A DNA stretch of 14,523 nucleotides, taken from assembly GCA_964434165.1 (NCBI GenBank), contig CAYSUS010000146.1, positions 1-14,523 of the forward strand, given 5' to 3'. The notes under the pieces were generated by a model. That model saw only the letters and a program-made list of their open reading frames with translations. It was not told where the DNA came from and made no database searches. The position numbers were made by a program, and so were the translations under genes. Origin of the DNA: CAYSUS01 sp964434165 (GTDB lineage: Bacteria; Planctomycetota; Planctomycetia; Pirellulales; Thermoguttaceae). Positions 1 through 6,327 of this stretch are shown in pieces (the stretch's first letter is position 1; the number at the start of each line of letters is the position of its first letter).

Positions 1-2
1 AG

Positions 3-92
3 GACGGCTCCGAATCAAAGGCGGAGGCGTTCGTGAAGCTCGCCGGTCGGCGTATCGACCTGCTCAGAACCGCCCTCGCCTGCCTCGGACGC
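3..92 (+). pseudogene. Out-of-frame 5' fragment of the secretin-like gene (partial)
   Basis: From position 3 the third forward frame reads DGSESKAEAFVKLAGRRID and looks like real coding sequence, with G or C at most third codon positions up to about position 90. After that the bias fails in this frame and appears in the first forward frame, which has a stop at 34-36 but then reads SDAFEDLINMVSDPTF straight into the secretin-N protein. The likeliest reading is one gene split by a one-base insertion or two-base deletion near 78-95, either a true mutation or an assembly error. The alternative is that this is the unrelated tail of another reading frame. The gene begins outside the window. Confidence 0.4.
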
Positions 93-111
93 TTTCGAGG
101 ACCTGATCAAC

Positions 112-1098
112 ATGGTCTCCGATCCGACCTTTGCGGGCGAGATGGAGGTCACCGTGTTCTACCTGAAGAACGCGAAGGCCGACGTCGTCGCCGAGACGCT
201 CGACCGCATCTTCGGCGGCGGCACGTCGGGCGCCTCCGGCGGCAGCGGCGGGCGCGGCGGCCTGATCGGCGACCTGGCCGGGGCGGCGCTGGGGGACGCG
301 GGCGGCGGCATCCTCGGCTCGCTCCTGGGCCTGGGAGGTCCCGGCGGGGCGGTCACCCCTAGCGGCGCCATCCAGATCACCCCGGATCCGCGACTGAACG
401 CCCTGGTCGTTCAGGCCGGCCCCCAGGATCTGGAGATGATCGAAGAGCTGCTGAAGATCCTCGATCAGAAGGAGAGCCCCGAGGACGTGCTCGTGAAGCC
501 CAAGCCGCGCGTCATCCCCGTGGTCAACACCACGGCCGAGGACGTGGCCGAGCTGGTCAAGCAGGTCTATCAGGACCGGCTGATCACGGGCGGGGCCGCG
601 GGAGGACGCCAGCGCCAGCCCACCCCGCAGGAGTTCATCCAGATGCTGCGCGGCAGCCGTCGGGGCGGGGCTGGGGGCGGTGGCACTAGCGCCGCCGACA
701 TCCAGCAAAAGATGTCGATCGGAGTGGACAGCCGCAACAACGCCTTGATCGTTGTAGCGCCCGACCTCCTGTTCCAGGAGGTCAAGGAGCTGGTCGAGCG
801 GATCGACGAGGCCGCGGCCGAAACGAACCAGACCATGCGCGTGGTGACGCTCAACGGGGCCAACCCGGCCGCCGTGGAGCAGGCCCTGTCCGCCCTGGTC
901 GGCCAGGGCGTGCAGGTGGGACGCACCAACGCCGGCGGCCGAAGCTCGGGATCGAGCCGCCCTTCCACTCCATCCGCTCAGCCTGCCGCTCCTCGATTGC
1001 CGCCCGCCGTCCTGGAGCGAATGCGAAGCCGGTTCCAGCCGCGCACGGGCTCCTCGTCGTCGGGACGCTCGTCCCGGTCCAGCCGGTCGGGGCGCTAA
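112..1098 (+). CDS. Secretin-N (NolW-like) repeat protein without secretin barrel, 5' end uncertain
   Basis: This protein has repeated short beta/alpha domains of the secretin N (NolW-like) type. They are seen as the strand motif VTVFYLKNAKADVVAETL (residues 12-29), the pair ITPDPRLNALVVQAG and MIEELLKILD (about 88-117), RVIPVVNTTAEDVAELV (about 133-149), GVDSRNNALIVVAP (about 204-217) and MRVVTLNGANPAAVEQAL (about 242-259). A Gly-rich loop (about 35-85) interrupts the first repeat. In type II/III secretion and type IV pilus secretins such domains form the periplasmic rings, but no C-terminal outer-membrane beta-barrel follows; the protein ends in a Ser/Gly/Arg-rich tail. A role as a periplasmic scaffold or secretion-associated protein is inference. 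The ATG at 112 is only the first in-frame Met. Homology-like sequence (FEDLIN) continues upstream of it, so the true start lies further left across the suspected frameshift. The next gene is convergent, 63 bp away. Confidence 0.75.
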   Translation: MVSDPTFAGEMEVTVFYLKNAKADVVAETLDRIFGGGTSGASGGSGGRGGLIGDLAGAALGDAGGGILGSLLGLGGPGGAVTPSGAIQITPDPRLNALVVQAGPQDLEMIEELLKILDQKESPEDVLVKPKPRVIPVVNTTAEDVAELVKQVYQDRLITGGAAGGRQRQPTPQEFIQMLRGSRRGGAGGGGTSAADIQQKMSIGVDSRNNALIVVAPDLLFQEVKELVERIDEAAAETNQTMRVVTLNGANPAAVEQALSALVGQGVQVGRTNAGGRSSGSSRPSTPSAQPAAPRLPPAVLERMRSRFQPRTGSSSSGRSSRSSRSGR

Positions 1099-1161
1099 CC
1101 GAACTCTCAGAGAGCGACCCTTGGCATACCATGCGGTACGTGGGTCCTCTGGTGACGTGGC

Positions 1162-1758
1162 TCAAGCCGGTGCCAGCTCCCGCGCCAGACGGCTGATTTG
1201 CTTGAATTCAGGCGTCCCCGCCACGCGGCACCACTCGAACAGCGCGGCCTCGGTGGTCGTCAGCGTGGCGCCCGAGGCGTCCATGCGGGCCAGCGCGGTC
1301 CGGTAATCGAAGTCGTACCGCGATCCCACCGCATCGACCGCCACGTAAACCCTCCACCCGTCGGCCAGCAGGTCCAGGGCCGTCTGCTGCACGCAGACGT
1401 GGGCCTCGATCCCGCACAGGAGAACGCGGAACACGTCGCGTTCGCGCAGGCCTGCCAGCAGGTCGGCGCACTCGGCGCAACTGAAGGCCAGCTTGGAGGG
1501 GATCTTGCCCAGCCGTTCCGCCAGTTCCGGCACGGTCGGCCCAAGCCCCTTCGGATACTGTTCCGTGGCCGTGACCGGCAGTCCGAGCACCTTGGCCCCG
1601 TCGATGAGCCGTCGGATGTTCCACACCACGCGGGCGTGGCCGGCAATGGCGGGAACCAGCTTCTGCTGAACATCGACCACCAGCAGGGCCGTGTCCTCCC
1701 GGTTCATCATGTCCGGGCTGCGTACGACGTCGGGCTCGGGTTGGGCTTGCTGGCTCAT
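1162..1758 (-). CDS. Isochorismatase-family cysteine hydrolase
   Basis: This 198-residue protein has the fold and catalytic triad of the isochorismatase-like cysteine hydrolases, a family that includes nicotinamidases, YcaC-type hydrolases and isochorismatases. The triad is Asp29 in ALLVVDVQ, Lys89 in IPSKLAFSC and Cys122 in CGIEAHVCVQQTA; the GIEAHVC segment also carries the usual cis-peptide turn. The family hydrolyses amide or ester bonds through a Cys thioester. The substrate cannot be read from the sequence, and the short form resembles the YcaC-like, not the siderophore, branch. I chose the ATG at 1758 because residues upstream of it are low complexity and unlike the family. A second ATG pair at 1710/1707, just before the conserved NREDTALLVVD, is possible; neither has a clear ribosome binding site. 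It is probably cytoplasmic, since no signal peptide is seen. It lies 251 bp downstream of the SHD1-protein gene on the same strand, but a strong hairpin between them argues for separate transcription. Confidence 0.88.
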   Translation of the reverse strand: MSQQAQPEPDVVRSPDMMNREDTALLVVDVQQKLVPAIAGHARVVWNIRRLIDGAKVLGLPVTATEQYPKGLGPTVPELAERLGKIPSKLAFSCAECADLLAGLRERDVFRVLLCGIEAHVCVQQTALDLLADGWRVYVAVDAVGSRYDFDYRTALARMDASGATLTTTEAALFEWCRVAGTPEFKQISRLARELAPA

Positions 1759-1846
1759 GGTGTCCAAGATAACCGACCCCGCGCGCCACAAGAAGCCGCT
1801 CGGGCGCTGAACAGGCTCCGGTGGGAGAGGAAGCTCCAAACGAAGA

Positions 1847-1883
1847 CCCGGCCGGCGGGATCTGCGCGAACCCGCCGGCCGGG
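1847..1883 (-). terminator. Perfect 13-bp inverted repeat, possible terminator of the SHD1-protein gene
   Basis: CCCGGCCGGCGGG (1847-1859) and its exact reverse complement (1871-1883) flank an 11-nt loop. The stem is all G/C. Read on the minus strand it lies about 127 nt beyond the stop of the SHD1-protein gene and is followed by TCTTCGTTTGG, only a weak T tract. It could be an intrinsic terminator or a stable mRNA 3' end. It could instead be a regulator-binding palindrome ahead of the hydrolase gene, whose start is about 90 bp further on. Confidence 0.45.
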
Positions 1884-2009
1884 CGTGTGGATCATCCGTC
1901 TTCTATCCGTCGGCGGCGGTCAGCCGCCTTGACCGGCTCTCGCCCCGTTCGGTGCAGGCAGTCCGGCCAGGCCTTGGTCGGCCGCGCTGCAAGGCGGTGT
2001 CGAGATTGC

Positions 2010-2849
2010 CTAGCGGCTCATCGCCAGGGCCTCGAATCTCGTCTGGACGAACGAACGATCCGCGGTGCTCAGGCGGTCGAAGGCCACGCGGTAGTAGCGG
2101 CCCGAGGGCGTGCAAAGCCGGACGACTCCGCCCTCGTAGCCCACAAGCCGCGCGGCCAGCGAGTAGCAGCCCGTGTCGTCGGTCCAAATCCGCAGGCTCG
2201 TCTTCGGAGGCGGTGCCTCGGGCACCTCGGTCGGCTTGGGCGGAGGCGGGGTCACGGGCTTCTCACCGGGCAGGCCCGGCAGCTTCGGCATCGGCTTCTC
2301 GGCCGGCTTGGGCGGCGGCGCGGGCTTCTCGGCGGGCGCCGGCTTCTCGACGGGCTTCTCCGCCGGCTTGGGCGGCGGTGCGGGCTTCTCCGCTGGTTTC
2401 TCGGCTGGTTTCTCGGCTGGTTTCTCGGCTGGTTTCTCGGCCGGTTTCTCGGCCGGTTTCTCGGCCGGTTTCTCGGCCGGTTTCTCGGCCGGCTTGGGCG
2501 GCGGTGCTTCGGGCGGGAGTTTGGGCTTGGGCTTCTCCGCCGGCGGCTTGGGCAGATCGGCCGGCGACTCCGAGGCGGGCTCCGAAGGCTTCTCAGCCGG
2601 GGCCTCACCCGCGGGGGCGCATGTGGCCGGCTGGCACGGATCGCAGCAGCGGATCGGCTGACACGGATCGCAGCACGGCACTGGCGTGCAGCACGGCGCG
2701 CAGGTCTCTCGGGCGCGGAACAGCACCCTGCACCGCCGCGCGCCCAAGCGGCAGCATGTGCTGTCCATACACTTGGCGGCCCAGGCCGTGTCGGTTGCGG
2801 CGAGCAACGCCACCGCCCCGAGGGCCATCCACAGTCCCATTCGTCTCAT
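2010..2849 (-). CDS. Exported Cys-rich, PAEK-repeat protein with C-terminal SHD1 domain
   Basis: This 279-residue protein is in three parts. First is a signal peptide (MRRMGLWMALGAVALL, cleavage probably near AWAA). Next is a Cys-rich segment of about 50 residues containing two copies of CCDPCQP. Then comes a long Pro/Ala/Glu/Lys linker with nine perfect PAEK units plus degenerate ones. The last 61 residues (about 219-279) match the SHD1 pattern: LRIWTDDTG, then LVGYEGGVVRL, then YYRVAFDRLSTADRSFV. SHD1 domains are frequent in secreted planctomycete proteins and are thought to mediate protein or peptide contacts. The linker looks like a periplasmic or wall-spanning spacer; this is inference. 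The ATG at 2849 was chosen because a strong Shine-Dalgarno, GAGGAGGA on the minus strand (2857-2864), sits 7 nt upstream and the signal peptide begins there. It is divergent from hslV across 354 bp. The molecular function is unknown. Confidence 0.85.
   Translation of the reverse strand: MRRMGLWMALGAVALLAATDTAWAAKCMDSTCCRLGARRCRVLFRARETCAPCCTPVPCCDPCQPIRCCDPCQPATCAPAGEAPAEKPSEPASESPADLPKPPAEKPKPKLPPEAPPPKPAEKPAEKPAEKPAEKPAEKPAEKPAEKPAEKPAEKPAPPPKPAEKPVEKPAPAEKPAPPPKPAEKPMPKLPGLPGEKPVTPPPPKPTEVPEAPPPKTSLRIWTDDTGCYSLAARLVGYEGGVVRLCTPSGRYYRVAFDRLSTADRSFVQTRFEALAMSR
2385..2492 (-). repeat. Nine tandem 12-bp units encoding PAEK
   Basis: This is a coding tandem array of exactly nine 12-bp units on the minus strand, each translating to Pro-Ala-Glu-Lys. 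On the plus strand the order is one variant unit (CTTCTCCGCTGG), three identical TTTCTCGGCTGG units, then five identical TTTCTCGGCCGG units. The unit length is a multiple of three, so copy-number change would keep the frame. More degenerate PAEK/PAPPPKP repeats flank the array on both sides within the same gene. Confidence 0.95.
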
Positions 2850-3203
2850 CGCAGTGTCCTCCTCGTAAGCTGGGAAACAAACCTCCCGTTGACTGCAAGG
2901 CCTTCCCGCGGTCGCGGGGCCACGGCAACGCCTGCCGAAGCAACCAGATAGCCTAATCGCTCCATCCACCCCATGCAACCATGCCCAGCGCCCCGGAGAA
3001 CGTTTTTCAAGGATGCCGAAAGAAGCACTTATGGGGGGGGTGACATGTCGCATCGGGTCCGGCCGCGTTCAGGGGCTGAATCCCGTTCGAACCGGCTCAG
3101 GCCCGCCGGCAGGCGGAATGCGGCCCCCTGGCCAGTCGCCCTCGCTTCTGCCATATTGAAACATTGCGCTTCTTCCCAAGCACTCGACCGGAACCTCGCC
3201 GCC
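2850..3203. other. Divergent intergenic region between the SHD1-protein gene and hslV
   Basis: This 354-bp stretch must hold the promoters of both flanking genes, but I find no convincing -35/-10 pair for either. It contains the minus-strand ribosome binding site (2857-2864), a short inverted repeat CCCGCG-gt-CGCGGG at 2905-2918 and a run of eight G at 3033-3040. An ATG at 3045 is in frame with hslV and would add 53 residues. Those residues are low complexity, basic and unlike HslV, so I treat them as noncoding. No RNA gene is recognisable. Confidence 0.6.
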
Positions 3204-3746
3204 ATGAAGACCCGCTCCACGACGATCCTCACCGTGCGCCACGGCGGCGTGGTGGCCATCGGCGGCGACGGTCAGGTGAGCGTCGGCAGCACGATCATGA
3301 AGGGCGACGCCTTGAAGATCCGCCGCTTGGCGGAGGACAAAGTGATCGTGGGGTTTGCGGGCGCCGGGGCCGATGCCTTCGCCCTGTTGGAGCGATTCGA
3401 GATCAAGCTCAAGGACTATCCCGGCAACGTCCCCCGCGCGGCCACCGAGCTGGCCAAGGACTGGCGCACCGACCGGGCGCTTCGACGTCTGGAGGCCCTG
3501 CTGGCCGTGATTGACGCCGAGCACACCCTGCTGCTGACGGGCAACGGCGACGTGATCCAGCCTACCGACGGCGTGCTGGGGATCGGCTCGGGGGGCAATT
3601 ACGCGGTGGCGGCCGCCCGGGCGTTGATTGCCCACAGCGATCTCTCGGCGGCCCAGATCGTGCGGACCGCGTTGGAGATCGCCGCGGGCATCGACGTCTA
3701 TACGAACGCGAACATCGTCGTGGAGGAGCTGGCTTGCGCGACCTGA
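3204..3746 (+). CDS. hslV: ATP-dependent protease subunit HslV (ClpQ), threonine peptidase
   Basis: HslV is the proteolytic dodecamer (double hexameric ring) of the HslUV cytoplasmic protease and degrades unfolded and regulatory proteins fed in by HslU. The 180-residue product fits the family from end to end: GDGQVSVG, IMKGDALKIRRL, VGFAGAGADAFALLERFE, ELAKDWRTDRALRRLEALL, TGNGDVIQP, IGSGGNYAVAAARAL and VYTNANIVVEEL. The catalytic nucleophile should be Thr6, the first T of TTILTVRH, exposed after removal of a five-residue propeptide MKTRS. Asp22 and Lys38 correspond to the conserved Asp17 and Lys33 of mature HslV. I chose the ATG at 3204 because it gives this usual short propeptide; no strong ribosome binding site precedes it. 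The 3' end overlaps hslU by 13 bp, the standard hslV-hslU operon order. Confidence 0.97.
   Translation: MKTRSTTILTVRHGGVVAIGGDGQVSVGSTIMKGDALKIRRLAEDKVIVGFAGAGADAFALLERFEIKLKDYPGNVPRAATELAKDWRTDRALRRLEALLAVIDAEHTLLLTGNGDVIQPTDGVLGIGSGGNYAVAAARALIAHSDLSAAQIVRTALEIAAGIDVYTNANIVVEELACAT
3722..3728 (+). promoter_or_regulatory. Ribosome binding site that fixes the TTG start of hslU
   Basis: GGAGGAG lies inside the end of hslV, 5 nt before a TTG at 3734. No ATG or GTG exists in the hslU frame before the conserved HIVGQ motif. Site and spacing therefore support TTG as the real start and translational coupling to hslV. Confidence 0.8.
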
Positions 3747-5071
3747 CGCCCCGCCAAATCGTCGAAGAACTCGGACGCCACATCGTGGGCCAGGAAGACG
3801 CCAAGCGGGCCGTGGCCGTGGCCGTGCGCAACCGCTGGCGTCGCCAGCAGCTTGCCGAGGAGATGCGCGCCGAGGTGGCCCCGAAGAACATCATGATGAT
3901 CGGCCCCACCGGGGTGGGCAAGACCGAGATCGCGCGCCGCCTGGCGCGGCTCACGGGCGCGCCGTTCGTCAAGGTCGAGGCCACCAAGTTCACCGAGGTC
4001 GGCTACGTGGGCCGCGACGTGGAGGGCATGGTCCGCGAGCTGGTGGAAAACGCCATCGGGCTGGTGCGGGAGGGCGAGCGCAAGAACGTGGAGGCGGAGG
4101 CGCGCCGCCGGGTCAACGAGCGCCTGGTGGAGCTTCTGCTGCCGCCGCCGCCCGGCTTCGATACCACCGAGGACGGTCCCAACTCGGCCCAGCGCTACGA
4201 GCGCAATCGGGAGAAGATGCGGGCGATGCTGGTCTCGGGCGAGATGGACCACCGCCGCGTGGAGATCAACGTCCAGCGCAAGACCACGCCCATGATGTTC
4301 ACCGGCGCCGGCATGGAGCACATGGACATCGACCTCCAGGGCATGTTCGAGAAGATCCTCCCCCGCCAGACCACGCGCCGCGAGATGACAGTGGCCGAGG
4401 CCGGGGAGTTCCTCTTCGAGCAGGAGTGCGAAGCCCTGATCGACCAGGAGAAGGTCAACGCCGCGGCCATCGACCTGGCCGAGAACACGGGCATCATCTT
4501 CATCGACGAAATGGACAAGGTCGTGGCCACCGAGCAGGCGCACGGGGCCGACGTCTCGCGCCAAGGCGTGCAGCGCGACCTGTTGCCGATCGTCGAGGGC
4601 ACCTCGGTGCAGACCCGCTACGGGTACGTGCGTACCGACCATATCCTGTTCATCGCGGCGGGGGCCTTTCACCGCGCCAAGCCCAGCGACCTGATGCCCG
4701 AGCTTCAAGGCCGCTTTCCGATCCGCGTGGAGCTTCAGGACCTCACGCGTGAGGACTTCGTGCGCATCCTCCGCGAGCCCAAAGGGGCGCTCACCCGGCA
4801 GTACGAGGCCCTGCTGGGCACCGAGGGCATCGAGCTGGTCTTCGAGGACGACGCCCTGGAGGCCTTGGCCGACACGGCGTTTCGCGTCAACCAGACCACG
4901 CAGAACATCGGGGCGCGCCGCCTCTATACGATCATGGAGCGGCTGCTCGAAGAAGTGAGCTTCGAGGCGCCGGAGATGAAGCTCGGCCGCGTGACGGTCA
5001 ACGCGGCCTACGTCCAGCAGCGCCTGAAGGACGTGGCCCAGGACGAGGACCTGAGCCGGTTCATCTTGTGA
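3734..5071 (+). CDS. hslU: ATP-dependent protease ATPase subunit HslU (ClpY)
   Basis: HslU is the hexameric AAA+ unfoldase that recognises substrates, unfolds them with ATP and threads them into HslV. The 445-residue protein is complete and of normal length. Visible elements are the N-terminal LTPRQIVEELGRHIVGQ, Walker A GPTGVGKT (57-64), pore loop GYVG (90-93) and the intermediate (I) domain between roughly residues 110 and 230. They continue with Walker B IIFIDEMDK (254-262), an arginine-finger region ELQGRFPIRVEL with Arg327, and sensor 2 in GARRLYT (394-400). The C-terminus is EDLSRFIL, the tail that inserts into HslV to open its active sites. Start is TTG at 3734 behind GGAGGAG, overlapping hslV by 13 bp, so the two subunits are probably translationally coupled. 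It converges with the zinc-ribbon gene 65 bp away; no terminator is obvious between them. Confidence 0.98.
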   Translation: MRDLTPRQIVEELGRHIVGQEDAKRAVAVAVRNRWRRQQLAEEMRAEVAPKNIMMIGPTGVGKTEIARRLARLTGAPFVKVEATKFTEVGYVGRDVEGMVRELVENAIGLVREGERKNVEAEARRRVNERLVELLLPPPPGFDTTEDGPNSAQRYERNREKMRAMLVSGEMDHRRVEINVQRKTTPMMFTGAGMEHMDIDLQGMFEKILPRQTTRREMTVAEAGEFLFEQECEALIDQEKVNAAAIDLAENTGIIFIDEMDKVVATEQAHGADVSRQGVQRDLLPIVEGTSVQTRYGYVRTDHILFIAAGAFHRAKPSDLMPELQGRFPIRVELQDLTREDFVRILREPKGALTRQYEALLGTEGIELVFEDDALEALADTAFRVNQTTQNIGARRLYTIMERLLEEVSFEAPEMKLGRVTVNAAYVQQRLKDVAQDEDLSRFIL

Positions 5072-5136
5072 GTCGCCGCGTGCCGCTGGCCGACCCGCAG
5101 CCATCCCCCTCGCGCCCGGCCCTCACGCCCGCGCGG

Positions 5137-6102
5137 CTACAATGCCGGCCCGGCGGTCAGCGCCGCGATTCCGCCCAGCGCGAGGGTCATCACGAAGACC
5201 ACGAGGTACAGCACGAGGATGACCAGGACCACGATCCCCAGGAACCTCCAGAACGAGCGCTGGGCGACCATGGCGCCATCCAGGTCGCCCGCCGCCCCGG
5301 ATCGCAGGTAGTTGCCCAGCCGCAATCCGTACTGGAGGAGGAAGAAGGAGGCCGCGATCCACAGCCCGGGCCCGATGAGCAGCGCCGTGCCGAGCAGCAG
5401 TCCGCCCACGCCGATCGCAACGGTGAGGACGAAGATGACCCAGAGGACCATGAACGCGCCCAGCCCGTTGAGCACCAGGCCGAGGATCGACAGGAACAAG
5501 ACCCACGGTCGCGTCTCGGCCAGGGCCGCGCGGAGTCGGGGCGAGCCCGCCCCACTTGCGCCGCTGGAGGCCGCCGGGAACGTGGGGGCCGTCTGCACCG
5601 TCGGGGTCTGCGGCGCCTTGGACGGCGCGACCACCGGGACGTCGGCAGTGGGCCCGGCGTCGCCCAGTCCAGCGAACGGGTTCTCGGCGGAAGGCGCGGC
5701 CTGCGCCCCGTCGGCCAGTTGCGGATAGACGTCGTCTGCCCACTTCCATTGCTCCCAGCCGTCCTTGAGCACCTGGCACTTGGCGTCCACACGGCCCTCC
5801 TGGACCCAGCTATCGAGCTCGGATTTCGTGATCGGCCCGAACTCCTCGCCCTCGTCGGTCATCATGTGCCATTCGGCCTTCTCGGCCACTTTGGCCTTTC
5901 CGGCCGCCTGCGCGGTGGCGGCCTGCGTGACCCCCGCCGCGGCGCCCTTGGGCGCCTGCTGAGTGGCTGGCGCCTTGGTCGCAGCGCTCCCGCCGACCTG
6001 GATCACGGCCTTGCAACTCGGGCATCGGACCTTCTTCCCGGCAAGTTGATCGCCGGCGCGAAACTTCTTACCGCAGCCTTGACACTGGACATCCAAGGGC
6101 AC
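5137..6102 (-). CDS. Zinc-ribbon / GYF_2 / DUF5362-like membrane protein
   Basis: This is a 321-residue protein with three recognisable parts. Residues 1-36 form a zinc ribbon with Cys7/Cys10 and Cys27/Cys30 (CQGC and CPSC). After an Ala/Lys-rich linker, residues about 77-125 match the GYF_2 (DUF4339) pattern, with EFGPITKSELDSWVQEGRV, a central Trp-rich strand and WADDVYPQL. A second low-complexity linker leads to a C-terminal half with several hydrophobic helices (about 199-265 and 284-306). Between them lies LRSGAAGDLDGAMVAQRSFW, which resembles DUF5362 proteins. The zinc ribbon and GYF domain should be cytoplasmic and may bind Pro-rich partners; that is inference from the GYF family. The start is GTG at 6102, preceded at about 6 nt by AAGGGGA. 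No operon partner is seen; it is divergent from the 610-residue exported protein across 225 bp. Specific function unknown. Confidence 0.82.
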   Translation of the reverse strand: MPLDVQCQGCGKKFRAGDQLAGKKVRCPSCKAVIQVGGSAATKAPATQQAPKGAAAGVTQAATAQAAGKAKVAEKAEWHMMTDEGEEFGPITKSELDSWVQEGRVDAKCQVLKDGWEQWKWADDVYPQLADGAQAAPSAENPFAGLGDAGPTADVPVVAPSKAPQTPTVQTAPTFPAASSGASGAGSPRLRAALAETRPWVLFLSILGLVLNGLGAFMVLWVIFVLTVAIGVGGLLLGTALLIGPGLWIAASFFLLQYGLRLGNYLRSGAAGDLDGAMVAQRSFWRFLGIVVLVILVLYLVVFVMTLALGGIAALTAGPAL

Positions 6103-6327
6103 GACTTTCCCCTTGTCGAATACGAGTCGTCTCGAAGCCGCCCGTGGTGGGCGCCCGACCCCCGTAGCTCTATACTGTAATCCACTCTCCAGCGTGGTAA
6201 AGGGTTATTCTCCTCGCCCCATGTCAAGATTCCGGGGGCCGCGACGAAGGACGGTGCGTGCCGCTGGTGCGCGCCGCACGCGTTTGCCTGGCGCGCGTCC
6301 CTATCCCCTCAGGAAAAGGAGGTTGCC

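Noticed and set aside
1099..1161. Short palindromes (CTCTCAGAGAG and TACCATGCGGTA) as a bidirectional terminator
   Set aside because: Stems are only 4 bp and no T tract follows on either strand.
2385..2492. Tandem array considered as a CRISPR
   Set aside because: Units are 12 bp, directly adjacent with no spacers, and lie inside a coding sequence.
2252..2661. Repetitive open frames overlapping the PAEK gene in other phases (FSAG-, FLGR- or RPRN-like repeats)
   Set aside because: These are translations of the 12-bp array in wrong frames; only the minus-strand PAEK frame has a ribosome binding site, signal peptide and a known domain.
3033..3040. G8 tract as a phase-variation switch
   Set aside because: It lies in noncoding DNA more than 160 bp before hslV, a housekeeping gene, and no reading frame or promoter spacer is visibly controlled by it.
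3070..3115. GTTCGAA sequence considered as a tRNA T-arm
   Set aside because: The flanking bases do not form the 5-bp stem and no acceptor, D or anticodon arms can be found.
3045..3203. N-terminal extension of HslV from the ATG at 3045
   Set aside because: It would add 53 basic, low-complexity residues before the catalytic Thr, whereas HslV needs a very short or absent propeptide.
3698..5104. Long open antisense frame across hslU; similar ones at 6385-8124 and 11514-12947
   Set aside because: They lie opposite strongly supported genes, show no recognisable motifs and are expected from GC-rich codon use, where the antisense frames rarely contain stops.
6222..6227. Minus-strand TTGACA as the -35 of the zinc-ribbon gene
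   Set aside because: At 16-18 bp spacing the sequence is C-rich (CCCTTT) with no -10 element; the nearest A/T-rich hexamer is only 11 bp away.
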